In this document: piece by piece, positions 11,222-19,140 of the stretch
How the letters are laid out: the number at the start of each line of letters is the position of its first letter
How positions within the stretch are numbered: the stretch's first letter is position 1
Assembly (NCBI GenBank): GCA_033064195.1
Contig: JARBJD010000065.1
Span: 186,001 to 250,000 of the forward strand
DNA: 64,000 nt
Direction: 5' to 3'
Source: Blattamonas nauphoetae
Lineage: Eukaryota; Preaxostyla; Oxymonadida
Program-made: the position numbers and the translations under genes
Notes under the pieces: model-generated
What the model was told of the DNA's origin: nothing
What the model saw: only the letters and a program-made list of their open reading frames with translations
Databases searched by the model: none

Positions 11222-11229
11222 ACCGACCA

Positions 11230-11640
11230 GATACGCACACGGCCATCTAACGCGGCGTTTGTTGGGCGATCGATCTGTGTTCATGCTGCGTCCGCTTCTC
11301 TTTTGCGTTCACATTCCCAACACGCGCTTGCTGTCCGTAATCTCGGATGATCTACTTGTGCCAGCGTGAGAATCGCAGGCTGGCATCCTCAGGACGATCG
11401 CTGGGACAGACAACCATCCACAGACGCCGAACAACAATGGCCGTGACATTATCAGAGAACGAGTACGAGCGTGGGAGATATCGATTGACGGGAAGATGTC
11501 TGAAGTGATCGAGAAGAATGAAAAAGGGAGACTTTTTCGTTTCTCGTGTTCTGTAAATTGAGATATTCCAGCCACTTCCAGGAGCTCAAATGGAGACTCC
11601 TTGTCTTCTCACTTCGGTGATTATGAAAGAAACGTGGGCA
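11230..11640 (+). pseudogene. Possible decayed protein-kinase-like fragment
   Basis: Interrupted plus-strand frames here contain phrases (VHAASASLLRSHSQHAL, then PSTDAEQQ, then a Leu-Ser-Glu-Asn-Glu segment and RYRLTGRCL). The last of these resembles the region after the APE motif of divergent kinases, where a WALGxxLYxLxTGRxLF-like segment occurs. Several stops and frame changes break it, so it is not expressible as read. No catalytic loop is visible. The link to a kinase family is recognition from memory without an alignment and should be taken as weak. Confidence 0.25.
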
Positions 11641-11645
11641 TGTAT

Positions 11646-11680
11646 GAACCCTGTAGGGGAAAGGAACCCTGTAGGGGATC
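11646..11680 (+). repeat. Left pair of the 17-bp repeat
   Basis: Two tandem copies of GGAACCCTGTAGGGGAT, the first lacking its leading G and final T. The unit contains an imperfect palindrome, CCCTGTAGGG. Confidence 0.8.
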
Positions 11681-12101
11681 GACCGACTATTTGCGATGGA
11701 GATGGTATGAGAGGGGGGATTATCAAAAATGGAAAACTTCAGTTGGTGTGGCATCTTTGGAGAGTTTACTGGGAATAATTGTTCGGAGGAAATTGAGTAT
11801 TTTCTCGATGACTTTTGATCTCAAACCGATTTCACGATCAACCTTGTTAATTAGTCGAAGATATAGAGTAAACGGAGGTAAGGAGTGAATATATCTGAAA
11901 TGCATATGAATTAGTGACCATAGTGTCCATTTGAGGTGAAGACAGCCAACAATGTTGTTGTGGTCTAGATCAAGGATCACGACCAACCATGATTGTATTG
12001 TAATATGGAGTGGAATATTGAGGGTAAGATATCAAAAGAAACAAAATACGTGTCATAAAACTGTTGAAAAGAGTGCACTTCAGAGTGTGATGCAAAAGAA
12101 C

Positions 12102-12135
12102 ATCTGTCACTCCGACTTCCGGTTCTTGGGTCTTG
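12102..12135 (+). repeat. Left arm of a 34-bp internal inverted repeat
   Basis: The arm reads ATCTGTCACTCCGACTTCCG and continues through GTTCTTGGGTCTTG. Its reverse complement recurs at 12452-12485 with a single T/C-type difference. The spacer between the arms is 316 bp. Confidence 0.85.
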
Positions 12136-12451
12136 TAACAAGGAATAAAGGGTGCGATCAGACAATACATTTATTTAACTCCATTTCAGTTTTTCTCCAC
12201 TTCACAAAACTGCAGTTCAGAACTTCTCAAATTGAATCAATGATTTAGTGATCGGTGTTCAGCTATAGTTGGTGAGAACTGTGGCTTGCGAACCCATAAT
12301 TCACTCCGATCATCACCAAATTCAGACCTCACAACAGCTTTCACTTCAAATACTGTCCCTTGTTTCTCCTATCTCATTTTCGTAACTTGTTTCCCTTCAT
12401 CATTAACCTAAATTCGCAAAACACCGACGATCTAACCTTACCTCAATTTGG

Positions 12452-12485
12452 CAAGACCCAAGAACCGGAAGCCGGAGTGACAGAT
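12452..12485 (-). repeat. Right arm of the 34-bp internal inverted repeat
   Basis: The arm begins CAAGACCCAAGAACCGGAAG and ends CGGAGTGACAGAT. It pairs with 12102-12135 over 33 of 34 positions. A transcript through the region could form a long hairpin. Confidence 0.85.
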
Positions 12486-12564
12486 AATCACGGGAGTATG
12501 AATCTCGTTTTTGTTTTCTGTTCACTTCAGAGAGCGGAGTGAGTCGAGAAAATCAAGTTAAGCC

Positions 12565-12679
12565 ATCCCCTACAAAGTTCCAAAATCCCCTACAGGGTTC
12601 CTTTCATCCCCTACAGGCTTCCACTTCACCCCCTACAGAGTTCCAATCCCCTACAGGGTTCCGATCCCCTACAGGGTAC
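12565..12679 (-). repeat. Array of six copies of the 17-bp repeat, inverted relative to the left pair
   Basis: Copies of ATCCCCTACAGGGTTCC begin at 12565, 12585, 12606, 12628, 12646 and 12664. Variation is confined to the positions after CTACA (AAG, GGG, GGC, GAG) and to the ends. The period is about 20 bp, close to two helical turns, so bound proteins would sit on one face of the DNA. Confidence 0.85.
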
Positions 12680-12756
12680 ATACATGCCGAAACGTGATTT
12701 TGTTTTGATAAAATGAAATGGAGAAAAACAAGAATTTGCACTTTATTGTCTGGGAG

Positions 12757-13716
12757 TTACTGGAATCCTGTCTGCGAGTCTGTCTGTGATTCAGATCCGC
12801 TTGGATAATCACCGAATCCACCGCGTCTGAACATCCACGGAGCTGGTCCTCTCATCCCGAATCCAAAGTCGCCATGTCGGCCATAAGGCATTCCACGAGG
12901 TGGCCCGTAGTGATGTCCGTGTCGTCCACGATGACCATCAAAGTGCGGGGACATTCTTCCTTCTGATCCGCTTCTTCCTTCGGATCCGCTTCTCTTGCAG
13001 TGTCCTCCTCTCCTGCCACAGTGTCCTCCTCTCCCGCCGCAGTGTCTGCCTCGTCCTCTTCCTTCAAACTCTCCACAGTCCATTGGTGGCCCAAAATGAT
13101 CAGGTGGGCCGTGGTGCATTGGTGGACCATGACAGAACGGAGGGCCGTGTGGTCTTCCTCCATGTCCTCCACATCCTCCATGTCCATGTGGCCCACAGAA
13201 TGGCGATGGTCCTCTGCGCCCGTGTGGTCCGCAGAAGGGAGGAGGTCCACCGTGGCAGTGTGGGCCTCCGTGGAAGGGTGGTGGACCGAATGGTGGTGGC
13301 CCTCCTCTTCTGAACTCACATTCCTTTCCTTCTTCTGGCAACTTCATCATCCCATATCGTCTCATCATCTTCATCCGTTTCCACATCTTCTTTCCACCGC
13401 GTCTACATTCTGGTCCCTTCCCTTCTGAGCATTCCTTCTCATCTCCTTCCTGTCTTGGTCTGTTCGGCATCACAAACACTTTCAGCGATTTCTTCTCCCC
13501 TGCAACTTCTTTCGCTGCTTTCAATGCTTCTTCGCTGTTCAAAATAACCATGTCTCGTTCGTCGTCAACATATCGAAACACAACCTGAGTGAGGTCCTGG
13601 ATTTCGAACAGTTCTGAGATCTTGCGTGACAGTTCTTCGTAGGTGATGTTGTCGGGTACCAGGAATCGTCTGATATCAACTGATTTTGAGTGAATGACTT
13701 TTATTACGAGGGTCAT
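12757..13716 (-). CDS. PB1-domain protein with Gly/Pro/His/Cys-rich tail
   Basis: Residues 1-80 form a PB1 domain, a ubiquitin-like fold used for head-to-tail protein assembly. It starts MTLVIKVIHSKSVDIRRF, with the basic-face lysine (Lys6), and carries a full acidic OPCA-type motif, YVDDERDMVILNSEEAL, so it may use both faces and polymerise. Residues 85-135 are very basic (RRGGKKMWKRMKMMRR). The remaining roughly 185 residues are low complexity: repeats of GGPPPFCGPHG, GHGG, GRGGHC and SGSEGR, with many His and Cys that could bind metal or favour condensates. An in-frame ATG at 13761 would add 15 residues. I chose 13716 because it abuts the PB1 fold and avoids overlapping the upstream ORF by more than 4 bp. 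The partner is unknown. Confidence 0.7.
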   Translation of the reverse strand: MTLVIKVIHSKSVDIRRFLVPDNITYEELSRKISELFEIQDLTQVVFRYVDDERDMVILNSEEALKAAKEVAGEKKSLKVFVMPNRPRQEGDEKECSEGKGPECRRGGKKMWKRMKMMRRYGMMKLPEEGKECEFRRGGPPPFGPPPFHGGPHCHGGPPPFCGPHGRRGPSPFCGPHGHGGCGGHGGRPHGPPFCHGPPMHHGPPDHFGPPMDCGEFEGRGRGRHCGGRGGHCGRRGGHCKRSGSEGRSGSEGRMSPHFDGHRGRHGHHYGPPRGMPYGRHGDFGFGMRGPAPWMFRRGGFGDYPSGSESQTDSQTGFQ

Positions 13717-14000
13717 TGCAATTGATGATTTAGAAAATTGATGACCCACAATCGCAGACATTTCGACTGAACGAGGTGAAATGGTGTGGACGGAACAGAC
13801 TGAATCGGTTTCTCTGGTGGCGATTCATGATAGATGTATAGACATGTTCCGAATATTCCGAAACAGATATCTGCATATCTGATGAAGGGGCCCAAGAATG
13901 ACAAAGTCTCAATTTTCCTGATCGATCGGGCCAGTCTCTTCGCAATAGCTTCCAGATACAATTTTAACTGTTTTTGAAGAGTAAAAATCCGTTTCAACAT
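13713..14000 (-). CDS. Small hypothetical protein, probable single-pass membrane protein
   Basis: This 95-codon frame starts at ATG 14000, only 49 bp from the opposing gene at 14050, the spacing typical of real divergent pairs here. An amphipathic basic N-terminus (LQKQLKLYLEAIAKRLARS) is followed by one hydrophobic stretch (YADICFGIFGTCLYIY, about residues 42-57) and a Pro/Ser tail. Its TGA overlaps the chosen ATG of the PB1 gene (ATGA at 13713-13716), which is unusual for a eukaryote. An intron may therefore remove or change the tail. I know no homologue. Confidence 0.35.
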   Translation of the reverse strand: MLKRIFTLQKQLKLYLEAIAKRLARSIRKIETLSFLGPFIRYADICFGIFGTCLYIYHESPPEKPIQSVPSTPFHLVQSKCLRLWVINFLNHQLQ

Positions 14001-14049
14001 CTTGTATTCCTACAAAGATCAGATCCTGCCCATGTTTGTGCTCTAAGAA

Positions 14050-14784
14050 ATGCACCACTCATCGCAATGCTTCTGTCCGTTTTCCATCAAGCACTTTCTT
14101 CATCAAGTGAATATTGATCGAATTTTTGCAGAAAAACAGTTTATCCAGGATTATGGACACCATTTTCAATTCACTTTCGAAACTCGATTTCATTCTCCCA
14201 ACCAAATACACGGCGATGTTCAGATACTTGATGGACAGATCATACCGATTTCGATTCAACATACTGGTGAACCTCTCGTTCAATTGTTCAAGATCGATAC
14301 ACCTCGATTCGTGATCGCATCACTCGTCTCGGAAGAGAACACTCATCTCACATTCTTACTCAGCACTAGCACAACACAAATTGATGATTCACAGGTTCAA
14401 ACTCTTGATCAACTCTTTTCCAGAACGGGTCCATTCTTCATAACTCAATGCAACCATCTCTTCAATATGTTCTGGCAATACCACACATTTACTCTCGACA
14501 TTCAATTCGAAAATCCCTCACCACCATTTAACGATACAATCGGAACAGAACACCATAATGCAATCATATCCTTCACCCTCAGAATTCAATCAATCCCAGA
14601 AGATATTTCTTCTCATATGTACATCTACGTCACCAAACAGGAACACCAACAAATGATACTGACAGCCAATGGCAATGGGCCACACCTCTTTCAAATCGAC
14701 ATGACACCATTCAAAATCAGGCAAAATGGATACTTTTTCAAGCTAGACACTGTTCACTCTGCCTCAAAAATTATCTCATCATAA
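14050..14784 (+). CDS. Hypothetical protein, 244 residues, intronless
   Basis: A clean single-exon frame runs from ATG 14050 to TAA. The sequence is rich in beta-forming patches (HFQFTFETRFHSPNQIHGDV, QILDGQIIPISIQHTGEPL, FVIASLVSEENTHLTFLL, ISFTLRIQSIPEDISSHMYI) and in Gln, His and Phe, which suggests a beta-sandwich or barrel fold. There is no signal peptide or transmembrane segment. I cannot place it in a family. Its 3' end overlaps a weak minus-strand ORF (14754-14999) by 31 bp. Confidence 0.55.
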   Translation: MHHSSQCFCPFSIKHFLHQVNIDRIFAEKQFIQDYGHHFQFTFETRFHSPNQIHGDVQILDGQIIPISIQHTGEPLVQLFKIDTPRFVIASLVSEENTHLTFLLSTSTTQIDDSQVQTLDQLFSRTGPFFITQCNHLFNMFWQYHTFTLDIQFENPSPPFNDTIGTEHHNAIISFTLRIQSIPEDISSHMYIYVTKQEHQQMILTANGNGPHLFQIDMTPFKIRQNGYFFKLDTVHSASKIISS

Positions 14785-14999
14785 TTTGTCAGTTGTTTTA
14801 TTCGTTGGAAACCTCGATCATCGCTTATATCACGCCAAGAAACCCTCTTCACGCTCCAAGCAAAAAGTCTGTCCAAAGGCGTGATATCAATATGCTCGAT
14901 GTTTTCTACGACGTTTCGAAATGATTTTTTTCCATATTCAACATAATTTTCTCCGCCGAAAGAAGTATGAGGGAAAACGAAAAGTGAAAAAAGATTCAC
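14754..14999 (-). CDS. Weak 81-codon ORF
   Basis: This minus-strand frame starts at ATG 14999 and overlaps the 3' end of the plus-strand gene at 14050-14784. The peptide (VENIEHIDITPLDRLFAW, SVKRVSWRDISDDRGFQRI) has an ordinary composition but no recognised motif. It could be a terminal exon of a minus-strand gene whose upstream exons I could not find. Between 15000 and 15299 I see no other gene. Confidence 0.2.
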   Translation of the reverse strand: MNLFSLFVFPHTSFGGENYVEYGKKSFRNVVENIEHIDITPLDRLFAWSVKRVSWRDISDDRGFQRIKQLTNYDEIIFEAE

Positions 15000-15299
15000 G
15001 AATGACGACTTCCCGGTTTAGTCTTTGTGCACTAAACGATTTGTATGAACGTCGCGAAGTGCAATCAGAGTAAAGAAAGGTGAGTGTCCGATGATTCTAG
15101 TCTCTTTAGGTCTTGAATGGCCTGAACATTCCAACAGAGTTGAATCAATCCTCTCAAAGTGTCATGCATGGATGTTGAGATGCAGTCGTGTTCACAGACT
15201 CCATCAAAATGCCCTTCCACATCGTCCTGACTTGTCCAGAGACCGATTGATCTGGCCTCGACTGTTTTTGATCTGTCCCTCGACATGTTTGGGATCGTC

Positions 15300-16464
15300 T
15301 CATGTACCACTGCTGCTGGAGTCAGCCATGGCTCGCCTCTGAACCTCCAGCTGTCTTCGTCGTTTCCGGTTGGTCCGTGTTCGCTGAGAACGATGGCCTT
15401 TGGACTGTCCTGAAGAGTCGCTGGCGACACGCTCGTTGTCGAAAGAGATCCCCATTCGAGTTCGCTCCTTCTCCAACCACATCACTTGGGCAGCAAGTGC
15501 ATCGCTTTCCACTTCATCCTCCAGTTCGAGATCGAGTGGGAGACGAGACACATCACGCAGGTCTTGTTGAGTCGAGTTGGAAGACTGAGAATCAGATGAC
15601 TCGACGTCGGAGGGGGTGGTGTGGATGGGGAAGAGGGAGGTCGGCATGGACAGGTTAAGGGGGATCCACCAGAGCAGGATTTTGTCGCCCATAAACCACT
15701 TCACGTTCTGTAACCAACTTCCGCGATCAAACTTGTGTTGTTCGATGCCTTGTCTGGCCAAGGATCGTACAAGGTATGATTTGGGGTTGAGAGCTTCGAT
15801 GGTCGTGATGTTGGTCGCGATAATGTCAAATTGGCTTCCGAGGATGCGAGCGCTCTCGACCAAGAAAATAAGGCAATAAACGAATGATGGAGAAAGATAA
15901 GCAATCTGTAGGGAGTGAGCGACTTTTGATAAAAAGGTTGTTTGAGCTTGAATCTGAGAGAATGATTCTTGAGAGAAAATAACGAACCTGAGGCACAAAA
16001 TACAGAATTGTCCAGAGTAGATCAATTACAAAGGACATTAGAGAGAGAAGGACCGTATATGTGAGGAAGAGGATGAACTGTTTGTGATTTCTTCGACCTA
16101 CACAATTATTCGTCCAATAGCAATGGTGATCCATCTGTTCAACACATTTCCGACAATGAGAGCAATGATGAGCTCGTAATGGTTTGAAGACTTTGCATTT
16201 TGAACAGAATCGATTGTTTCTTGGATGAAAGATATCGTTTTCATCAAAAACACGATCTTGTGATACAAATCCTGGACTCCCAAAAACTGAGCAGGTATAC
16301 GACAAGATACATAGAATTCCAGTGACTAATGTGAGTAGAAATAGGGATAGCGATCCAAGAAAGCTGTATTTAGCGAGAGATGGAAAGACGATGAAAAGTT
16401 GTACTGTGAGATTATGGAAGAATCCTATGAACACAAATGCAACAAGACATGACATTCGTTTCAT
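15300..16464 (-). CDS. DHHC-type protein S-palmitoyltransferase
   Basis: DHHC enzymes transfer palmitate from palmitoyl-CoA to cysteines of membrane-associated proteins, usually at Golgi or other endomembranes. Exons 15988-16464 and 15300-15953 join over a 34-nt intron (15954-15987) to give 376 residues. Two N-terminal TM helices (about residues 5-28 and 34-58) precede the Cys-rich domain: [19 protein letters not shown], then [13 protein letters not shown] with catalytic Cys115. TM helix 3 ([18 protein letters not shown]) and TM helix 4 ([16 protein letters not shown]) follow. Then comes [14 protein letters not shown], which corresponds to the conserved TTxE motif. The C-terminal 130 residues are a Ser-rich, Arg/Lys-rich cytoplasmic tail ([17 protein letters not shown]). 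The residue after the catalytic Cys is Tyr rather than the common Pro. The start is the first ATG ahead of TM helix 1. Confidence 0.9.
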
Positions 16465-16772
16465 TTAGGGTAATTGGGTTCGTATAACCCAGAGGAGAGT
16501 GTGAAAAGTGTTGAGAGAGGGTCGATCGTCTCGACCAAATCAGACAGACATCCGAACTTTTTTAGCTGTAATAATCTCTTGCTCCACCCTCTGATATTTC
16601 TCCACACCTTTTTGTGATTCTCCACATACGTTTAACTTTGAATTGGAGAAATGGATATTTCCGTTCAGATCTCATCAGAGGGGAAGTGGTGAAGAGTGAG
16701 AATATACGAACAGTATGAACACACAAAAGAAACAGCATCCGATGCCACGTTGATTCACATCTCTCCGCAAAT
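16465..16772. other. Intergenic gap between two minus-strand genes
   Basis: This 308-bp stretch lies between the stop of the FMN-binding protein gene and the start of the DHHC gene. A minus frame crosses it (16562-16984), but most of that frame lies antisense-shifted within the coding region next door and has no protein character. I see no RNA gene or clear promoter motif. It must hold a 3' UTR and the DHHC promoter. Confidence 0.4.
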
Positions 16773-17678
16773 CTATCGCGAATAGTAGAACTCTTGTGGG
16801 GTCGAATTTGTGATGTCGTGAAGGAACACCGTTTTTGGTTTGAAAAGAATGAGTCCGTAGAGAGGAGAGTCAACAGACTCGATTCCATACGAGGGCAGAC
16901 CAGCGTGCCACAACTTCTTTTTGATTTCTGGATCTGTACAAAGAACAGCCTCAGCAACGATCTCAAGTTGGCCCATCGTTGCACGCAGCTCTCTCAGAAG
17001 AACAATGTTCGGGTTCGCTGTGATTTCTTTGTACTTCTCGGACTGCGGATTTGTGATGCAATGAAGCCCAAATTCATCTGAGCGACGAACTTCCATCATT
17101 CTGTCGTTGAACTGGTGTGCGCCATGTTTCGTCACGAGATGGCAGAGCTGCATCTCTCCAATCTCCTTCTTGATCAGCGCATCTGCTTCTTTGTCTTGGA
17201 ACGGGCCTGCGTATGGGGCAGCTTGTGCAACTGTCTGATTCGCTTTGTCAACTGCAGCCTGGTTGATCGCTTCACCCGCAAACTCTTCTTTGCCATGCTT
17301 GATGTGTGTAATGTGGAAGATGCACATGACGATACGGTCGTCGTCTGGCCCCGAGTATCCGTAGTTTCTCATGTTCTCGTCCCACATCTCAGAACACACT
17401 TTCTTGTCATCAATCACCTCCACCCACGCTTGAGCGACAACAGCACTCATATCGTTTGGAGGACAGATTGAGAGGGTGACAAGAGGGTGGTCTATCAGTT
17501 CCTGCACTTTCTTCGTCCCTTTCTTCGTGCGGATGTAGAATCCGTACTTGTTGTGGAACATGAGCTCGACAATTCTGGCTTTGATGTCGGTGCCGGCTGA
17601 CGTTGCAAGAGTCGTCCAGAAGAAGTTAGTCTTGAACTTTTGGAGATATTCTGTGGCTTTGGTCATCATTAAACTCAT
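16773..17678 (-). CDS. Tandem pyridoxamine-5'-phosphate-oxidase-like (FMN-binding split barrel) protein
   Basis: This is a single exon of 301 residues. The N-terminal half has the FMN split-barrel pattern FFWTTLATSAGTDIKARIV, then YGFYIRTKKGTKKVQEL, HPLVTLSICPP, and AVVAQAWVEVIDDKKV, with the region ending near residue 135. The second half repeats the layout in more divergent form: QLCHLVTKHGAHQFNDRMM, EVRRSDEFGLHCITNPQSEK, ANPNIVLLRELRATMGQLE, IVAEAVLCTDPEIKKKLW, YGLILFKPKTVFLHDI. Such proteins resemble bacterial general-stress protein 26 and related flavin binders. Reported roles in the wider superfamily include flavin reductase or F420/FMN-dependent reductions, and the substrate here cannot be told. 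The nearest relatives are probably prokaryotic or from other anaerobic protists (inference). MSLMMTK at the start offers alternative Met4/Met5 starts. Confidence 0.75.
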   Translation of the reverse strand: MSLMMTKATEYLQKFKTNFFWTTLATSAGTDIKARIVELMFHNKYGFYIRTKKGTKKVQELIDHPLVTLSICPPNDMSAVVAQAWVEVIDDKKVCSEMWDENMRNYGYSGPDDDRIVMCIFHITHIKHGKEEFAGEAINQAAVDKANQTVAQAAPYAGPFQDKEADALIKKEIGEMQLCHLVTKHGAHQFNDRMMEVRRSDEFGLHCITNPQSEKYKEITANPNIVLLRELRATMGQLEIVAEAVLCTDPEIKKKLWHAGLPSYGIESVDSPLYGLILFKPKTVFLHDITNSTPQEFYYSR

Positions 17679-18046
17679 ATTCGTCGAAAAAGCATCATAC
17701 CTTTATATCCCAAAATTGTGATGGAAGAACGAATTATGGATTGATTCAAAACTCAATTTCTCTTTCTTCACGCAGTTCTACGCTTCGCTATTCTGTATCC
17801 TCGTCTCACTTCACATTTTCTACACATCTCACTTCACAATTGCATGTTTTTGACTTCAATAGTCTCAGGACAGCCGGTGTCCGAAATAAGCGCCACAATT
17901 TTCATCAAACATCTTTTTCAATAAGCGTTAATTTCCGTTCAAACATCTGTAACGAGACATCCTCCGTGCAAAAAGTTCGTTCGGATATTTTCAGAGTGGT
18001 TTTCATTTTCTTTACCCTCTTTCCGCCCAAATTTCAAAAGTGTGTC
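17679..18046. other. Intergenic stretch, no gene seen
   Basis: This 368-bp stretch lies upstream of the FMN-binding gene (promoter side) and beyond the 3' end of the next minus-strand gene. A plus-strand frame at 17741-18076 is Ser/Phe-rich with no motif and overlaps the neighbouring stop, so I treat it as chance. Nothing else is evident. Confidence 0.4.
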
Positions 18047-18994
18047 TCAATTCTGGTGATCGGAAGATTTAAATGATATAAACTGAAAAAAATGTAGAAT
18101 TTGGATCGTGTGCATTGCAAGACAAAATAGAGTAGTGATGAAAGCAACTGTGAGAGAAATCCAACTTTGTGTGACGGCTGAAAGGCCATCACCTTCATCG
18201 AACGCTGAAATTGTGGTTGCGGGAGTATGCAAATGAAACTTCGAGAGTGCTTCTTGGATTACGGATGGTGTGGCATTGCAAGAGAGGGAGAATAAGTGGA
18301 ACACACTCTACACCTTAAAAAATGGTGCAAAACGAGTGATAAATCCTTGTAGTTTCATGACGATACGTTGATCTGTTTGGCTTGTTGAAATTAATCCATA
18401 AACGTCATCAGGGGAGAGGTCAGAGATGTATAAGAGAGAATGGAGGATGAGTGTGGCCCACCTGCGCTTGAAAGCGGGTTGAAATTTGGCATGGCGATGC
18501 ATAGAAGTTATAACGTCAGTAACAGTGACGATAATCAAGAGAAGTGTTGAAGAATTCTCTTCTTCAGTAATCTGCTGGAAGAGGACGTGGACAACACGGA
18601 TCCGGAAAAGTTCGTCCGCCCAAGCCAAGCTACATTGTGCAGCAATAGTTTGAAAGAGTGAAAGAACATGACTTGAAATGATTGGTGGGGTTTGGCGGGA
18701 AAAGTAGAATCGAAGAGACGGGAGAAGGTATTTATTCCTTTCCAGACAAAAGTTGAGGTCAACATAACCAAGTCCAATCATCCATTCTAATAACATTAAA
18801 TTCTGAACGATTGTGTCTGGACTGTCAAACGCTTCGTGATGGCGAATTTTGATGGCATTTCGAAGAAGATGGTTCGATATTGAGGGATAACTACGAGTAA
18901 TCTGTTGCATCAGTGTTTTAACTTTTTCAGAATCAGAAGAAGGCGGGTTGTGGAAGCGAGCTACATACTGTGAAGGCGAGAGAATGACAAACAT
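18047..18994 (-). CDS. Probable helical-repeat protein with a C-terminal membrane anchor
   Basis: The main frame (18308-18994) encodes 228 residues of helical-repeat character (LMQQITRSYPSISNHLLRNA, TIVQNLMLLEWMIGLGYVDL, HVLSLFQTIAAQCSLAWADEL). These are vaguely like VHS/ENTH or ARM superhelices, but without a diagnostic motif. A TAG sits just after GTG at the end. A downstream segment in the same frame (18047-18304) contains a strong hydrophobic helix (SWISLTVAFITTLFCLAMH). A 75-nt intron beginning at that GTG and ending at ...CTCTCGAAG would join the two in frame, giving a tail-anchored protein. Alternatively the gene simply ends at 18308. The start ATG at 18994 lies about 150 bp from the divergent giant gene. 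The frame is open further upstream without an ATG. Confidence 0.45.
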
Positions 18995-19140
18995 AAGACT
19001 ATGTCGAGATTGTCCATCGTCAGAGGTGGAGTGAGATGATTCGATGAAGTCAATCCATCCATCTTGTTTTGAGTATCCAAACGATTGCTTTCTATGGTGA
19101 AATAAAAGTGAGAAACTGTTTGTGGGGTGATCTAGTAGTC
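18995..19140. promoter_or_regulatory. Divergent promoter region
   Basis: This 146 bp separates the start codons of the minus-strand gene (18994) and the plus-strand giant gene (19141). Open frames extend into it from both sides, but neither contains an earlier credible ATG. Role inferred from layout. Confidence 0.35.

Larger units (their letters stand above)
11646..12679. mobile_element. Putative non-autonomous DNA element bounded by inverted subterminal repeat arrays
   Basis: The left end carries two copies of GGAACCCTGTAGGGGAT (11646-11660 and 11663-11680). The right end carries six copies of the reverse complement, ATCCCCTACAGGGTTCC, spaced 18-22 bp apart (12565-12679). Between them lies a second, 34-bp inverted pair (12102-12135 and 12452-12485) with one mismatch. 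No ORF of transposase size or character lies inside. Subterminal repeat arrays in opposite orientation at the two ends are typical of DNA transposons whose transposase binds many sites near the ends. I did not find target-site duplications by eye, and the exact termini are unknown. A structured non-coding RNA or a replication element could also explain the symmetry. Confidence 0.5.

Noticed and set aside
12565-12679. CRISPR-like array
   Set aside because: The spaced repeats are only 17 bp with 1-5 bp gaps, and the setting is a eukaryotic nuclear genome. A transposon-type subterminal array fits better.
12852-13428. Several long ORFs on both strands over the PB1 gene
   Set aside because: They mirror the GGN/CAY-rich low-complexity tail. 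Only the frame with the PB1 domain makes sense.
15065-15430. 121-codon minus-strand ORF after the DHHC gene
   Set aside because: It overlaps the end of the DHHC coding frame by 131 bp in another frame and has no protein features.
16562-16984. 140-codon minus-strand ORF
   Set aside because: It overlaps the FMN-binding gene in a different frame and shows no domain.
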